Below are positions 7,577-15,888 of a stretch of DNA of 64,000 nt, piece after piece. The position numbers were made by a program, and so were the translations under genes. The notes under the pieces were generated by a model that saw nothing but the letters and a program-made list of their open reading frames with translations, searched no databases and was not told where the DNA came from. This stretch comes from Rhodanobacteraceae bacterium (GTDB lineage: Bacteria; Pseudomonadota; Gammaproteobacteria; Xanthomonadales; SZUA-5). The number at the start of each line of letters is the position of its first letter. Positions within the stretch are counted from its first letter, which is position 1. The stretch spans positions 62,001 to 126,000 of the forward strand of contig JADJPR010000003.1 of NCBI GenBank assembly GCA_016713135.1. The letters run 5' to 3'.

Positions 7577-8480
7577 GTGGGCGGCATCGCGCGCATCGCG
7601 GTCCTGGGGGCCGGCTCCTGGGGCACCGCGCTCGCGGCCTTGCTCGCCCGCAATGGGCTCGACGTCCGCCTCTGGGGCCGTCGAACTGCGGCGCTGATCC
7701 CTGTGGGTGAGGCGCTGCAGAATCCGCAGTACCTGCCGGGCATCGACCTGCCCGGCAACATCCGCTACACCACTGAACTTGCCGAAGCCCTGTCCGGCAT
7801 CGATGCGCTGCTGGTGGTGGTGCCGAGCCACGCTTTCGCCGAAACGCTGCGGATCTGCCAGCCGCACCTGCCGGCGGACCTGGTGGGCCTGTCCTGGGCC
7901 TCGAAGGGCTTCGAGCCGGGCTCGGGCGATTTCCTGCATGAAGTGGCCGATCGCATCCTCGGCGAGGCGCTGCCGAAGGCCGTGGTCACCGGCCCGAGCT
8001 TCGCCAAGGAAGTGGCGCTCGGCCTGCCAAGCGCGGTCACCGTGCACTCGGACGACGATTTGCGACGGCATGCAACTGGGCCTCAACGCACGCGCCGGCC
8101 TGATCACCCGCGGCCTCAACGAAATGCTGCGCCTGAACCTGTGCCTCGGCGGCCGCGCCGAGACCATCATCGGCCTGGCTGGCCTGGGCGACCTGGTGCT
8201 CACCTGCACCGGCGACCTCTCGCGCAACCGCCGCCTCGGCCTGGCGCTCGGCCGCGGCACGCCGCTGAAACAGGCAGTGGCCGAGATCGGCCAGGTGGTC
8301 GAGAGCGTGCAGACCGCGGACGAGGTCATGCGCCTGGCTGAGCGCCACGGCCTGGACCTGCCGATCTCCTCGCGCGTGCACGCCGTGCTGCACGGCGACA
8401 CCACGCCGGCGGATGGCCTCAAGTCCCTGCTCGCGCGCGACCAGAAGCCCGAGTACCCGCCGGGGCTGGGGTTGGGTTGA
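7577..8480 (+). pseudogene. gpsA: Glycerol-3-phosphate dehydrogenase gpsA, broken by an internal deletion
   Basis: The first 160 codons encode a good NAD(P)-binding domain: GAGSWGTALA, WASKGFEPGSG, GPSFAKEVALGLPSAVTV. At about 8060-8066 the match stops in one frame and resumes in another with DGMQLGLNARAGLITRGLNE and GLAGLGDLVLTCT through a normal C-terminus. Compared with E. coli GpsA about 41 residues are missing, including the GGAVKN segment with the catalytic Lys. The frame change fits a deletion of 3n+2 bases. As written the product would be inactive. GpsA makes sn-glycerol-3-phosphate for phospholipids and is often essential, so either a second copy exists or the assembly collapsed here. 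The start is GTG, 12 bases after secB. Confidence 0.85.
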
Positions 8481-8483
8481 GAG

Positions 8484-8655
8484 CGGGTGTTGGCATTGGA
8501 GCGGGTGTTGGTGTGGGTTGTTGGAATTGGTTAAAGCAGGTTGCCGCACCCGGGCGGTACACCGGAAAGCTGCTGGCGACGACGCGCACGGTGCCGCATC
8601 CAAGAACCGACATCACGCTCTTGCCAACACCAACAACCCACACCCACAACCGCTC
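8484..8655. repeat. Inverted repeat with arms built from TGTTGG words (copy 3)
   Basis: The left arm carries two GCGGGTGTTGG blocks and GTGTGGGTTGTTGG. The right arm is CCAACACCAACAACCCACAC. The loop is about 95 bp. It lies immediately after the gpsA stop codon. Confidence 0.83.
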
Positions 8656-8795
8656 CTTTTCCCGGCCTGAACGCCCCTGCGCGTAGCCGGTGAAAGTCGG
8701 CGATCCTTCAGTTCCGCACGCGCAGGATCATCGGCATGCGCGATCGCTCCGTGCCCGTCGGGGGTGCGGCTTTCGCGGGCATGGCGAGGTCCATC

Positions 8796-10505
8796 ATGAG
8801 TCAGCGTTCGCAGGTACTGGCACTGTCTCTTTCCGTGTTGTCCTTGGTCGCGGCGCCGCTGGCGCACGCGCAGTGGTCCGGCACCCGCGGCGCACAATCC
8901 GCTTTGTCGCTGGCACCGTCCTACCAGGATGACTACGGCTACTGGCGGCAGCAGATCCGGGTGGCCAGCCCGCAGCGGCGTGCCCGCTGGAACGCGGCGC
9001 CTGCGGGCGCGGTGCGGGTCTACCACCGCCGTTTCGATGCGCGCTGGAACTGGCGCAGCGCGCCGCGCCACCGCGTGGTTTACACCTATTACCGCGGCGA
9101 TCTCTGGTTCCTCGACCCGACCACCGGCTGGGCCTGGAGCATCGACCGCTACGGCATCGTCTACACCGCCGATCCCCATCGCGGCTGGGTCTATTCGCTC
9201 GGTCCGTTGACCCGCTGGACCGCGGACCTGTTGTACTTCTTCGACCTCTACCGCTTCGACCGCGGTTACTGGTACTGCCGCGATTACGATTATTTCGTCG
9301 ACCTGTGGGAAGGCTATCCGCGGCAGGGCTACTACCCCTACGACACCGCATATTCGACGCTGTGGAACTGGGAGCCGTACTGGCGTTCGAACACCTTCAT
9401 CAGCTACAGCAACCGCTTCAGCACGGTGTGGGTGGGTCAGGTACGGCGGCATTACGACTACATCGAGCACAACCCGCACTACCGCCGCGAGCTGATCGAT
9501 TCGATCGGCCTGCCGGCGGTGCAGGCGGCGCCGCCGCGCCATGTCTCGCCGCGCGCGGTAGCGACCACGGCCTACTGGGAAGCGCGCGACCTCGCCGCCG
9601 CGGGCATGGCGCCGCCGCCGCGCGGCCGCGACACTGGCCGCGGCTATGGCAGCGTCGAAGCGGGCACACTGGTGGATGCGCAGCAAACGCCGTCGCGGGT
9701 GGTCGATCCCGGCTCGCCGGCACCTGGATTCAACGCGCCCTTCCCGGATGGCAGCTATGGATTCGGCGTGCGCCCGGGCAATGGCGAACCTGCGCCGGGC
9801 GTGGGGCGCGGTCGCGACGAGGGCGCGGGCGCCGGCCCGCCGGTGGCGCCTGGTGGCCGCGACCTGCCGGGATACGAGCAGAAGCCGTCTGATGCAGGGC
9901 GGATCGAGCCGCCCAGCGGCCGCGAGCGCGATCCGGGGGACGCGGCGCGCGAAGAGGCGCGCGGCCGAGGCTATCCCTTGAACCAACGCGAACGTGTCGA
10001 GGCGATAACGCCGCCGCAGTTCGAGGAGCCGCAGCAGACCCCGCCGAGCCAGGAACTGCAGCGTTTCGAGCACCCGGTCGGCGAGCGCGGACGCGACGAC
10101 GGCAACCGCAGGCCGCGCGACGAACCGCGCTACGAGGCGCCGCCCGAGCAGCCGCGCTTCGAACGGCAGCGCGAAGAGCCGCGCCTCGAGGCGCGCGAGG
10201 AGCCGCAATACCAGAAGCCCCGCGATGAGCCGCGCTTCGAAGTCCGCGAAGAACCGCGCTACGAGGCCCCGCGCGAAGAGCCGCGCTTTGAGGCGCCGCG
10301 CGAGGAGCCGCGCTATGTAGCACCGCGCGAGGAGCCGCGCTATGAAGCACCGCGCGAGGAGCCGCGCTATGAAGCACCGCGCGAGGAGCCGCGCTATGAA
10401 GCACCGCGCGAAGAGCCGCGCCACGAGGAACAGAGAGACGATCGCCAGGACGAGCGATCCTCCTCGCGCGCAGCCCTGAGCGGACTCGGGGTCCGAGAGG
10501 ACTGA
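8796..10505 (+). CDS. Secreted Tyr/Trp-rich protein with a C-terminal EEPRYEAPR repeat tail
   Basis: A 569-residue exported protein of unknown function. The signal peptide ends LVAAPLAHAQ, about 26 residues in. Residues about 40-250 are exceptionally rich in Tyr, Trp, Arg and Asp (for example RYGIVYTADPHRGWVYSLG), resembling short beta-repeat surface proteins. A Pro/Gly/Arg linker follows, and the last 150 residues are a charged Glu/Pro/Arg tail with six 9-residue units. I prefer the ATG giving MSQRSQVLAL because GAGG lies 7 bases upstream; ATGs at 8781 and 8736 are in frame. There is no obvious membrane anchor. It may be a cell-envelope or matrix protein; no family is recognised. Confidence 0.75.
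   Translation: MSQRSQVLALSLSVLSLVAAPLAHAQWSGTRGAQSALSLAPSYQDDYGYWRQQIRVASPQRRARWNAAPAGAVRVYHRRFDARWNWRSAPRHRVVYTYYRGDLWFLDPTTGWAWSIDRYGIVYTADPHRGWVYSLGPLTRWTADLLYFFDLYRFDRGYWYCRDYDYFVDLWEGYPRQGYYPYDTAYSTLWNWEPYWRSNTFISYSNRFSTVWVGQVRRHYDYIEHNPHYRRELIDSIGLPAVQAAPPRHVSPRAVATTAYWEARDLAAAGMAPPPRGRDTGRGYGSVEAGTLVDAQQTPSRVVDPGSPAPGFNAPFPDGSYGFGVRPGNGEPAPGVGRGRDEGAGAGPPVAPGGRDLPGYEQKPSDAGRIEPPSGRERDPGDAAREEARGRGYPLNQRERVEAITPPQFEEPQQTPPSQELQRFEHPVGERGRDDGNRRPRDEPRYEAPPEQPRFERQREEPRLEAREEPQYQKPRDEPRFEVREEPRYEAPREEPRFEAPREEPRYVAPREEPRYEAPREEPRYEAPREEPRYEAPREEPRHEEQRDDRQDERSSSRAALSGLGVRED
10248..10409 (+). repeat. Six tandem 27-bp units encoding EEPRYEAPR
   Basis: Six in-frame units follow one another with few base changes; the last three are nearly identical. 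Diverged half-units precede them from about 10120. Such near-identity suggests recent slippage expansion within the gene. Confidence 0.9.
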
Positions 10506-10725
10506 CGAGAGACGGGACTGGCGGTCAGGCGCAGACCCAGGTCCGTGCCTGCCCCCGCCAGATCAAGTGCGCGCAGCCTGACTCGGCTTGGCCTCGGGCC
10601 ATCCAGCATCCGGTGCAGCCCTGCGTGAGTACCCCCCGCCTTCCAGAACGCTCCCGGCTTCGTACCCTTCGGAGTGTCGGCGCGGAGCCGGGGAAGGTGC
10701 CGATACGGCGGTGAACGGATCAAGC
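10506..10725. other. Intergenic stretch without a recognised gene
   Basis: Between the repeat-tail protein and the first downstream palindrome I see no convincing coding sequence, promoter or terminator. Confidence 0.5.
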
Positions 10726-10828
10726 GGTGTGGGTGTTGGTTGTTGGTGTTGGAGACGGCAGCATCTGACGCGCGGAGCGGACTCGCGCATTGACGCGCAG
10801 TCCAACACCAGAAACCCATACCAACACC
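10726..10828. repeat. Inverted repeat with arms built from TGTTGG words (copy 4)
   Basis: The left arm is GGTGTGGGTGTTGGTTGTTG and the right arm ends ACCCATACCAACACC. The loop of about 45 bp contains GCATCTGACGCGCGGAG and CGCGCATTGACGCGCAGT. It is immediately followed by a second copy in the same orientation. Confidence 0.87.
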
Positions 10829-10927
10829 GGTGTGGGTGTTGGTTGTTGGTGTTGGAAAGGGCAACATCTGAAGCGCGAGCTCGCGCATTGCCGCTCGTTC
10901 CAACACCTGCAATCAACACCCACACCG
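10829..10927. repeat. Inverted repeat with arms built from TGTTGG words (copy 5, tandem with copy 4)
   Basis: The left arm is the same as in copy 4, and the right arm ends ATCAACACCCACACC. The loop GGGCAACATCTGAAGCGCGA is recognisably related to that of copy 4, so the whole unit appears to have been duplicated. It ends 11 bases before the VWA-protein start codon, overlapping where its ribosome binding site should be. Confidence 0.87.
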
Positions 10928-10937
10928 CTGCAAAGCC

Positions 10938-12131
10938 ATGCTCATCCGCTTCCTCCTGACCCTGCGCGCTTTCGGGCTCAAGATCGGGCTCAACGAGTTC
11001 CTGATGCTGCTCGAAGCGCTGAAGCAGGGGCATGCGCAGCTCAGCATCGAGGACTTCCATGCGCTGGCGCGCGCGGCGCTGGTCAAGGACGAGGGCCTCT
11101 ACGATCGCTATGACCGTGCCTTTGCCGCATTCTTCGATGGCATCGCCAGCCACGTACCCGACTGGCTCAAGGAGATCCCCGAGGACTGGCTGCGGCAGAC
11201 CTTCGCGCGCGACCTGAGCGACGAGGAAAAAGCACAGTTGCAGGCCTTCGGATCGCTGGAAAAGCTGATGGACGAGCTGCGCAAGCGGATGGAGGAGCAG
11301 CAGGGCCGGCACAGCGGCGGCAATCGCTGGATCGGCACCGGCGGCACCTCACCCTTCGGCCACGGCGGCTTCCATCCCGAAGGCGTACGCATCGGCGGCA
11401 AGTCGCAGCAGGGCAGGGCGGCCAAGGTCTGGGAGCAGCGCGAGTACCGCAACCTGGATGACGACGTCGAACTCGGCCGGCGCAACTTCCAGATCGCGCT
11501 GCGCCGCTTGCGCAAGTTCGCGCGCGAGGGCGCGGCGGAGGAACTGGATCTCGACGGCACCATCGACGCCACCGCGAAGAACGCCGGCTGGCTGGACCTG
11601 AAGCTGCGGCCGGAGCGGCACAACGCGATCAAGCTCCTGTTGTTCATCGACATCGGCGGGTCGATGGACGAGCACATCCGCGTCTGCGAGGAACTGTTTT
11701 CCGCGGCGAAGGCCGAGTTCAAGCACTTCGAGCACTTCTACTTCCACAACTGCCTGTACGACCGCGTGTGGAAGGACAACCAGCGTCGCTGGCAGGAGAC
11801 CACGCCGACGCGCGAGATCATGCACAAATACCCGGCCGACTACCGCGTGATCTTCGTCGGCGACGCCAGCATGAGCCCGCTGGAACTGATCGAGCCCGGT
11901 GGTTCTGTGGAACGCTGGAACGAGGAATCCGGCATCACCTGGCTCCGGCGCGTGCTCACCATTTGGCCGCGCTGCGTGTGGCTCAATCCCAGCGAGCGCG
12001 ACTACTGGCACTACACCCCGACCATCGAGCACATCCGCGGCCTCTTCGGCGAGCGCATGTACCCGCTGACCCTGGGCGGGATCGGCGAGGCGATCGATGC
12101 GTTGAAGAAGCCGCGGGCGGTAGAAGTGTAG
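10938..12131 (+). CDS. VWA-domain CoxE-like protein
   Basis: A 397-residue cytoplasmic protein with an alpha-helical N-terminal half and a von Willebrand A domain from about 230. The MIDAS motif is DIGGSMD (D238-S242), where the usual form is DxSxS. It ends HIRGLFGERMYPLTLGGIGE. CoxE-type proteins usually act with a MoxR AAA+ ATPase to insert metals or mature enzymes, but no ATPase is adjacent here. The start codon lies just after a palindromic repeat and no good Shine-Dalgarno is visible, so translation could be influenced by that structure. The substrate is unknown. Confidence 0.85.
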   Translation: MLIRFLLTLRAFGLKIGLNEFLMLLEALKQGHAQLSIEDFHALARAALVKDEGLYDRYDRAFAAFFDGIASHVPDWLKEIPEDWLRQTFARDLSDEEKAQLQAFGSLEKLMDELRKRMEEQQGRHSGGNRWIGTGGTSPFGHGGFHPEGVRIGGKSQQGRAAKVWEQREYRNLDDDVELGRRNFQIALRRLRKFAREGAAEELDLDGTIDATAKNAGWLDLKLRPERHNAIKLLLFIDIGGSMDEHIRVCEELFSAAKAEFKHFEHFYFHNCLYDRVWKDNQRRWQETTPTREIMHKYPADYRVIFVGDASMSPLELIEPGGSVERWNEESGITWLRRVLTIWPRCVWLNPSERDYWHYTPTIEHIRGLFGERMYPLTLGGIGEAIDALKKPRAVEV

Positions 12132-12567
12132 TGCGTAGCGTGGATTGTCGGTGCCGCTGAACCAACGATCAGGCCAGCCAGGCCGTCGATGCTGACGTCA
12201 CCCGCGCCTGCAACTGATGCGGAGGTCGCCGCTGCCGAGTTCGGTCAGATCGATCGGGGCGCAGTCTGGATTCCCCTGGCCTTTACTGTCTGTCCGAGCT
12301 TTTCCTGGTCAGGCTCCGCTGTGTCTTCAGGCCCGGCAAGTCTGGCATCGTCTTCGATTGGATCTTCGAACCCCAGACGCCATCCCGTACGCGCCGACAG
12401 GCACCGAAAGGACCGTGATGGGCGGACGCAACGCGGCGGACAGCTTCGAATCCGCTTGAATGCCGCCCGCCCGCGGGCAACCGTCCCGGGCTTCGGCTTC
12501 GCTGCTCCAGGCTTGTTGGATGGCATCTCGCGGCGCACCACACTAGCTGTGCCGTGGGCGTGACGGT
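12132..12567. other. Intergenic stretch without a recognised gene
   Basis: No frame here shows a family match or plausible protein composition. The segment GTCCCGGGCTTCGGCTTCGC near 12484 resembles a short stretch near 26080, and may be repeat debris. Confidence 0.45.
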
Positions 12568-12630
12568 GGATTCCGCACGGTGAAGCGGGTGCGGGATACA
12601 CCTCACCCGGGAATCCGCCTTGCGCGGGTT
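12568..12630 (+). repeat. 63-bp direct repeat, left copy, flanking the orphan permease gene
   Basis: It begins GGATTCCGCACGGTGAAGCG and ends CCGCCTTGCGCGGGT. A copy with a handful of substitutions lies in the same orientation after the permease gene. Each copy contains short palindromes of its own. Confidence 0.8.
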
Positions 12631-12786
12631 GCCCGCGTGCGAAGTTGAACACCGCTGATCCATTTGCGAACGCGGCCATGCTCGGATTCGCCTCCGCAAC
12701 TGTCGTTCACGCTCGTAACGCACGCCGCGCGCGGTGGCACGGGGCTTGCGAGAAACGGCGGTGTTTCATCACATGAGGGTATCCAG

Positions 12787-15201
12787 ATGTTGGCCACGGC
12801 TCGCTCGGAATTGCTGGCGGCGGCGCGCTCCTTGTGGCGCAGCCCCGGATTTACCCTGACCACGGTCGCCATGCTCAGCATCGGCATCGGCCTGGCGATC
12901 TACATGTTCGGGGCCATTCAGAGCTATCTGCTGCGCGAGTTGCCGTTTCCGGATGCCGCTGAACTGGTGCACATCGAGTACGCCGACAGCCGCACCCAGA
13001 GCGACAGCATCGAAGTCCCGCTGGGTGATTTTCTCGACTGGCGGAGCGAGCTTCGCCATGTGCAGGGGATCGAGGCGTTCGCGCTCGGGACCATCAACGT
13101 GTCCAGCGATGAGGATCGGCCGGAGCGCTATGACGGCGCCTTCGTCAGCGCCGGCAGCTTTCGCACGCTCGGGGTCAGCCCGATGTTGGGGCCGGGCTTT
13201 CAGGAGGGTGACGATCGCTACGGTGCCCCGGCGACCGTGGTCATCGGCCATGGCCTGTGGCAACAGCGGTTCAACGGCGATCCGGACATCGTCGGCAAGA
13301 CGCTGCGGGTGAACAGCCAGTCGGCCCAGGTCGTCGGCGTGATGCCGCAAGGTTTCGCCTTTCCCTTCAACAACGCGGTGTGGGCGCCACTGATGACGCC
13401 GAGCCGTTTGCCGCCGCGCGGCAGGCAGCAATCCGTCGAAGTGTTTGCGCGCCTCGCCCAGGGCAGTTCGATGGCCGAGGCCAGCGCCGAACTGGACGCT
13501 GCGCTCGCCCGAATCGAGCAAGCCGATAGCAACACGCCGGTGGCCGATCGCGTCGTGGTCAAACCCTACAACGAGGAATTCGTCGGTAGGGCCCGGCAGA
13601 CGATCGGCGCGATGTTCCTCGCGGTGCTGCTGGTGCTGGCGATCGCCTGTTTGAACGTCGCCAACTTGATGATCGCGCGCGGGGCGCAGCGCAGACGCGA
13701 GTCGGCGATCCGCAGTGCCATTGGTGCAAGTCGCGCACGCCTGGTCATGCTTGCGCTCAACGAAGCCCTGTTGATCGCGCTGGCCGCAGTGATCATCGGC
13801 AGCACGCTGGCGCTGATCGGCGGGCAGGCCACGATGGACGCGATCAGAACGTCTGCAAATCCGCCGCCCTACTGGATGACGGTTTATCGGTTCGACGCCA
13901 GCAGTGCGTTGTTCGCGACCGCCGTTGCCGCCGTCGTGGTGTTGCTGGCCGGGCTGTGGCCGGCATGGCGCTCGGCACGCGTGGCCCAGGCCGACGGCAT
14001 GAAAGAGGGCGGTCGCAGCACCGGCACACGCCTGGGCAACGGATTGACCATCGTGGAAATCGCCTTGTGCATGGTGCTGCTGGTGTGTGCGGGTTTGACC
14101 ATTCGCGCCGTGATCGAGCGCCAGAATCTGCCGCTGGCCTATGAGGCAAAGCAGGTTCTGAGCGGACGCGTAGGGTTGTTCGAGGGCGACTACCCGGATC
14201 TTGGCGAAGTTCTGCAATTCACCGACAGCCTGCGGCAGCGACTGGCCGCACTGCCCGGCGTTGAGGCGGCCGGCATCACCAGTTCGCTGCCGATGGCCGG
14301 CAGTGCCGGCGACTACATCAGCATCGAGGGTGCGGTTGATACGGCCGAGTCGCCGCGACCTGTGGTCATGACGGTATCGGCCGATCCGGGGTTCTTCACC
14401 GCCTTGAGCATCCCGCTGCAGCGCGGTCGACTGTTCGATGGCCGCGATGCCCGCGACGCACCGCCGGTCGCGGTGGTTTCGGAGGTGTTCGCGCAGCGCT
14501 TCTGGCCAGATGGGGACGCGCTGGGCAAACGCTTCCGCCTGGGTGAGCGCGGCCGCGAAAGCGACTGGATCGTGATCGTCGGGGTCATCCCACATATTCC
14601 GCACAACAGCGGCAACCTCGAGGTGGGCGCGCTCTACCTGCCCTTTGCGCAGAAGCCGACACGCTTTTTCAGTCCGGTCCTGCGCGTCAGCGGCGAACCG
14701 CTGGCGCTGGCCGAGAGCGTGCGCGCGACGGTGGTTGATCTCGATCGAAACCTGCCGGTGTATTTCCTGCGGACGCTGGATGAATGGGCCGCTATCGCGG
14801 CGTTCAATCAACGGCTGATGGCGGCGTTGTTCAGCCTGTTCGGCGCGTTCGCGGTGTTGCTCGCCGCCGCTGGACTGTATGCCGTGCTCGCCTACCAGGT
14901 CAGCCTGCGGGTACGCGAGATCGGTGTGCGGCGTGCGCTCGGAGCCAATGACGGCGGCATCGCACGTCTGGTCCTGAGTCAGGGTATCGGCAAGCTCGGC
15001 GTTGGGGTGGGTATCGGCCTGGTGCTGGCATTCGGGTTTGCGCAGTTGCTGTCGGGTTTGCTGTTCGGCGTCAGCGCCCTGGATCCCGTGACGTATCTGG
15101 GCGTGATCGTGATTCTTGCGCTGGTGACGCTTTGCGCATCGCTGTTGCCGACACGCCGCGCCTTGCGTGTCGCACCGATCGTGGCGTTGCGTCAGGAGTG
15201 A
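12787..15201 (+). CDS. Orphan MacB/FtsX-type duplicated ABC transporter permease (ADOP-like)
   Basis: An 804-residue inner-membrane protein. It has an N-terminal amphipathic segment and a first membrane helix (LTTVAMLSIGIGLAIYMFG). A MacB-like periplasmic domain (about 50-260) is followed by three membrane helices (about 275-420), a single central helix (GLTIVEIALCMVLLVCAGL), a second periplasmic domain (about 470-670) and three C-terminal helices. This doubled arrangement is typical of the 'acidobacterial duplicated orphan permease' group. No ATPase is encoded nearby. The ATG is supported by GAGGG eight bases upstream. Transport substrate unknown. The gene is bracketed by the 63-bp direct repeats. 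Confidence 0.87.
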   Translation: MLATARSELLAAARSLWRSPGFTLTTVAMLSIGIGLAIYMFGAIQSYLLRELPFPDAAELVHIEYADSRTQSDSIEVPLGDFLDWRSELRHVQGIEAFALGTINVSSDEDRPERYDGAFVSAGSFRTLGVSPMLGPGFQEGDDRYGAPATVVIGHGLWQQRFNGDPDIVGKTLRVNSQSAQVVGVMPQGFAFPFNNAVWAPLMTPSRLPPRGRQQSVEVFARLAQGSSMAEASAELDAALARIEQADSNTPVADRVVVKPYNEEFVGRARQTIGAMFLAVLLVLAIACLNVANLMIARGAQRRRESAIRSAIGASRARLVMLALNEALLIALAAVIIGSTLALIGGQATMDAIRTSANPPPYWMTVYRFDASSALFATAVAAVVVLLAGLWPAWRSARVAQADGMKEGGRSTGTRLGNGLTIVEIALCMVLLVCAGLTIRAVIERQNLPLAYEAKQVLSGRVGLFEGDYPDLGEVLQFTDSLRQRLAALPGVEAAGITSSLPMAGSAGDYISIEGAVDTAESPRPVVMTVSADPGFFTALSIPLQRGRLFDGRDARDAPPVAVVSEVFAQRFWPDGDALGKRFRLGERGRESDWIVIVGVIPHIPHNSGNLEVGALYLPFAQKPTRFFSPVLRVSGEPLALAESVRATVVDLDRNLPVYFLRTLDEWAAIAAFNQRLMAALFSLFGAFAVLLAAAGLYAVLAYQVSLRVREIGVRRALGANDGGIARLVLSQGIGKLGVGVGIGLVLAFGFAQLLSGLLFGVSALDPVTYLGVIVILALVTLCASLLPTRRALRVAPIVALRQE

Positions 15202-15232
15202 GCCGGGGGTTCATCCCGCAGTCCCCGCGCGC

Positions 15233-15295
15233 GGATTCCGCGCGGTGAAGCGTGTGCGGGATCCACCCTACCCGGGAATCCGCCTTGCGCGGGTC
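15233..15295 (+). repeat. 63-bp direct repeat, right copy, flanking the orphan permease gene
   Basis: It begins GGATTCCGCGCGGTGAAGCG and ends CCGCCTTGCGCGGGT, starting 31 bases after the permease stop. It matches the left copy except at a few positions. Confidence 0.8.
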
Positions 15296-15469
15296 TTGGA
15301 CCCGTACTGATCAAGCTCAACCAGAGGGCACGCGCCAGCCCACGCGAACGGCCGGCCGACGTCGGTGGCGCGAATGCTGGCGCATCGTCGCACAGGGGCT
15401 TATCCCAAGTCGGTGGAATGTCGTGGACAAGCGCGTGCGACGGCCCCGGAGGCACGTGCGGCGCGCGAG

Positions 15470-15768
15470 ATGCCGCTGGCCTTCATCGAGAACCAGGGCC
15501 AGCTCGATGCGCGGGTCGCGTGGCCGCTGGATGCGTCGCGCTACAGCCTGTATTCACGCCCCAGGGCCATCGTCTTCGACTGGTGTCAGGCATTGGCGAG
15601 CAGGCGCACGCCATCGGTGTCGAACTGGTCGGTGCGCGCACCAGCGCGCGGGCGTGCGGAGGTGAGTTATTTCCGGGGTGCGCGCTCCGAGTGGAAAACC
15701 GGCGTTCCCCCGCACGGCCAGATCCGTTACGAGGAACCCTGGCCCGGGATCGAGCTGCGCTACGACAG
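15470..15768 (+). pseudogene. Remnant of an SBBP/DUF7948-type secreted protein N-terminus
   Basis: One frame reads MPLAFIENQGQLDARVAWPL and later SYFRGARSEWKTGVPPHGQI and EEPWPGIELRYD. These fit the conserved opening of SBBP-repeat proteins (PLxFExNQGQxD; NYFxGNDPxxWxTxxPxxxxVxYxxxYPGIDLxYY). The piece expected between them, HAIGVELVGARTSARA, lies in another frame, so at least two indels are present. The rest of the protein is absent: the match ends and the adjacent minus-strand receptor gene begins. Some similarity may extend upstream to about 15413. Confidence 0.6.
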
Positions 15769-15888
15769 AGCTCGGTTGAATCGATCTACAGCGTTTCGGA
15801 GCGAAGGAGCGCCTTTGCGTGCCGGCACGCTCCGCCCAGAACCCTCAACTCACAGGCAGCCCAGGGCTGCGCGTCTCGCCGCGACCCC

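Noticed and set aside
12189..12563. A 124-codon plus-strand frame after the VWA gene
   Set aside because: Composition is uneven, no start signal is visible and no homology is recognised.
12769..14811. Long antisense open frame opposite the ABC permease gene
   Set aside because: High GC yields few stops; the product is His/Arg/Gln-rich without motifs, while the plus strand encodes a recognisable permease.
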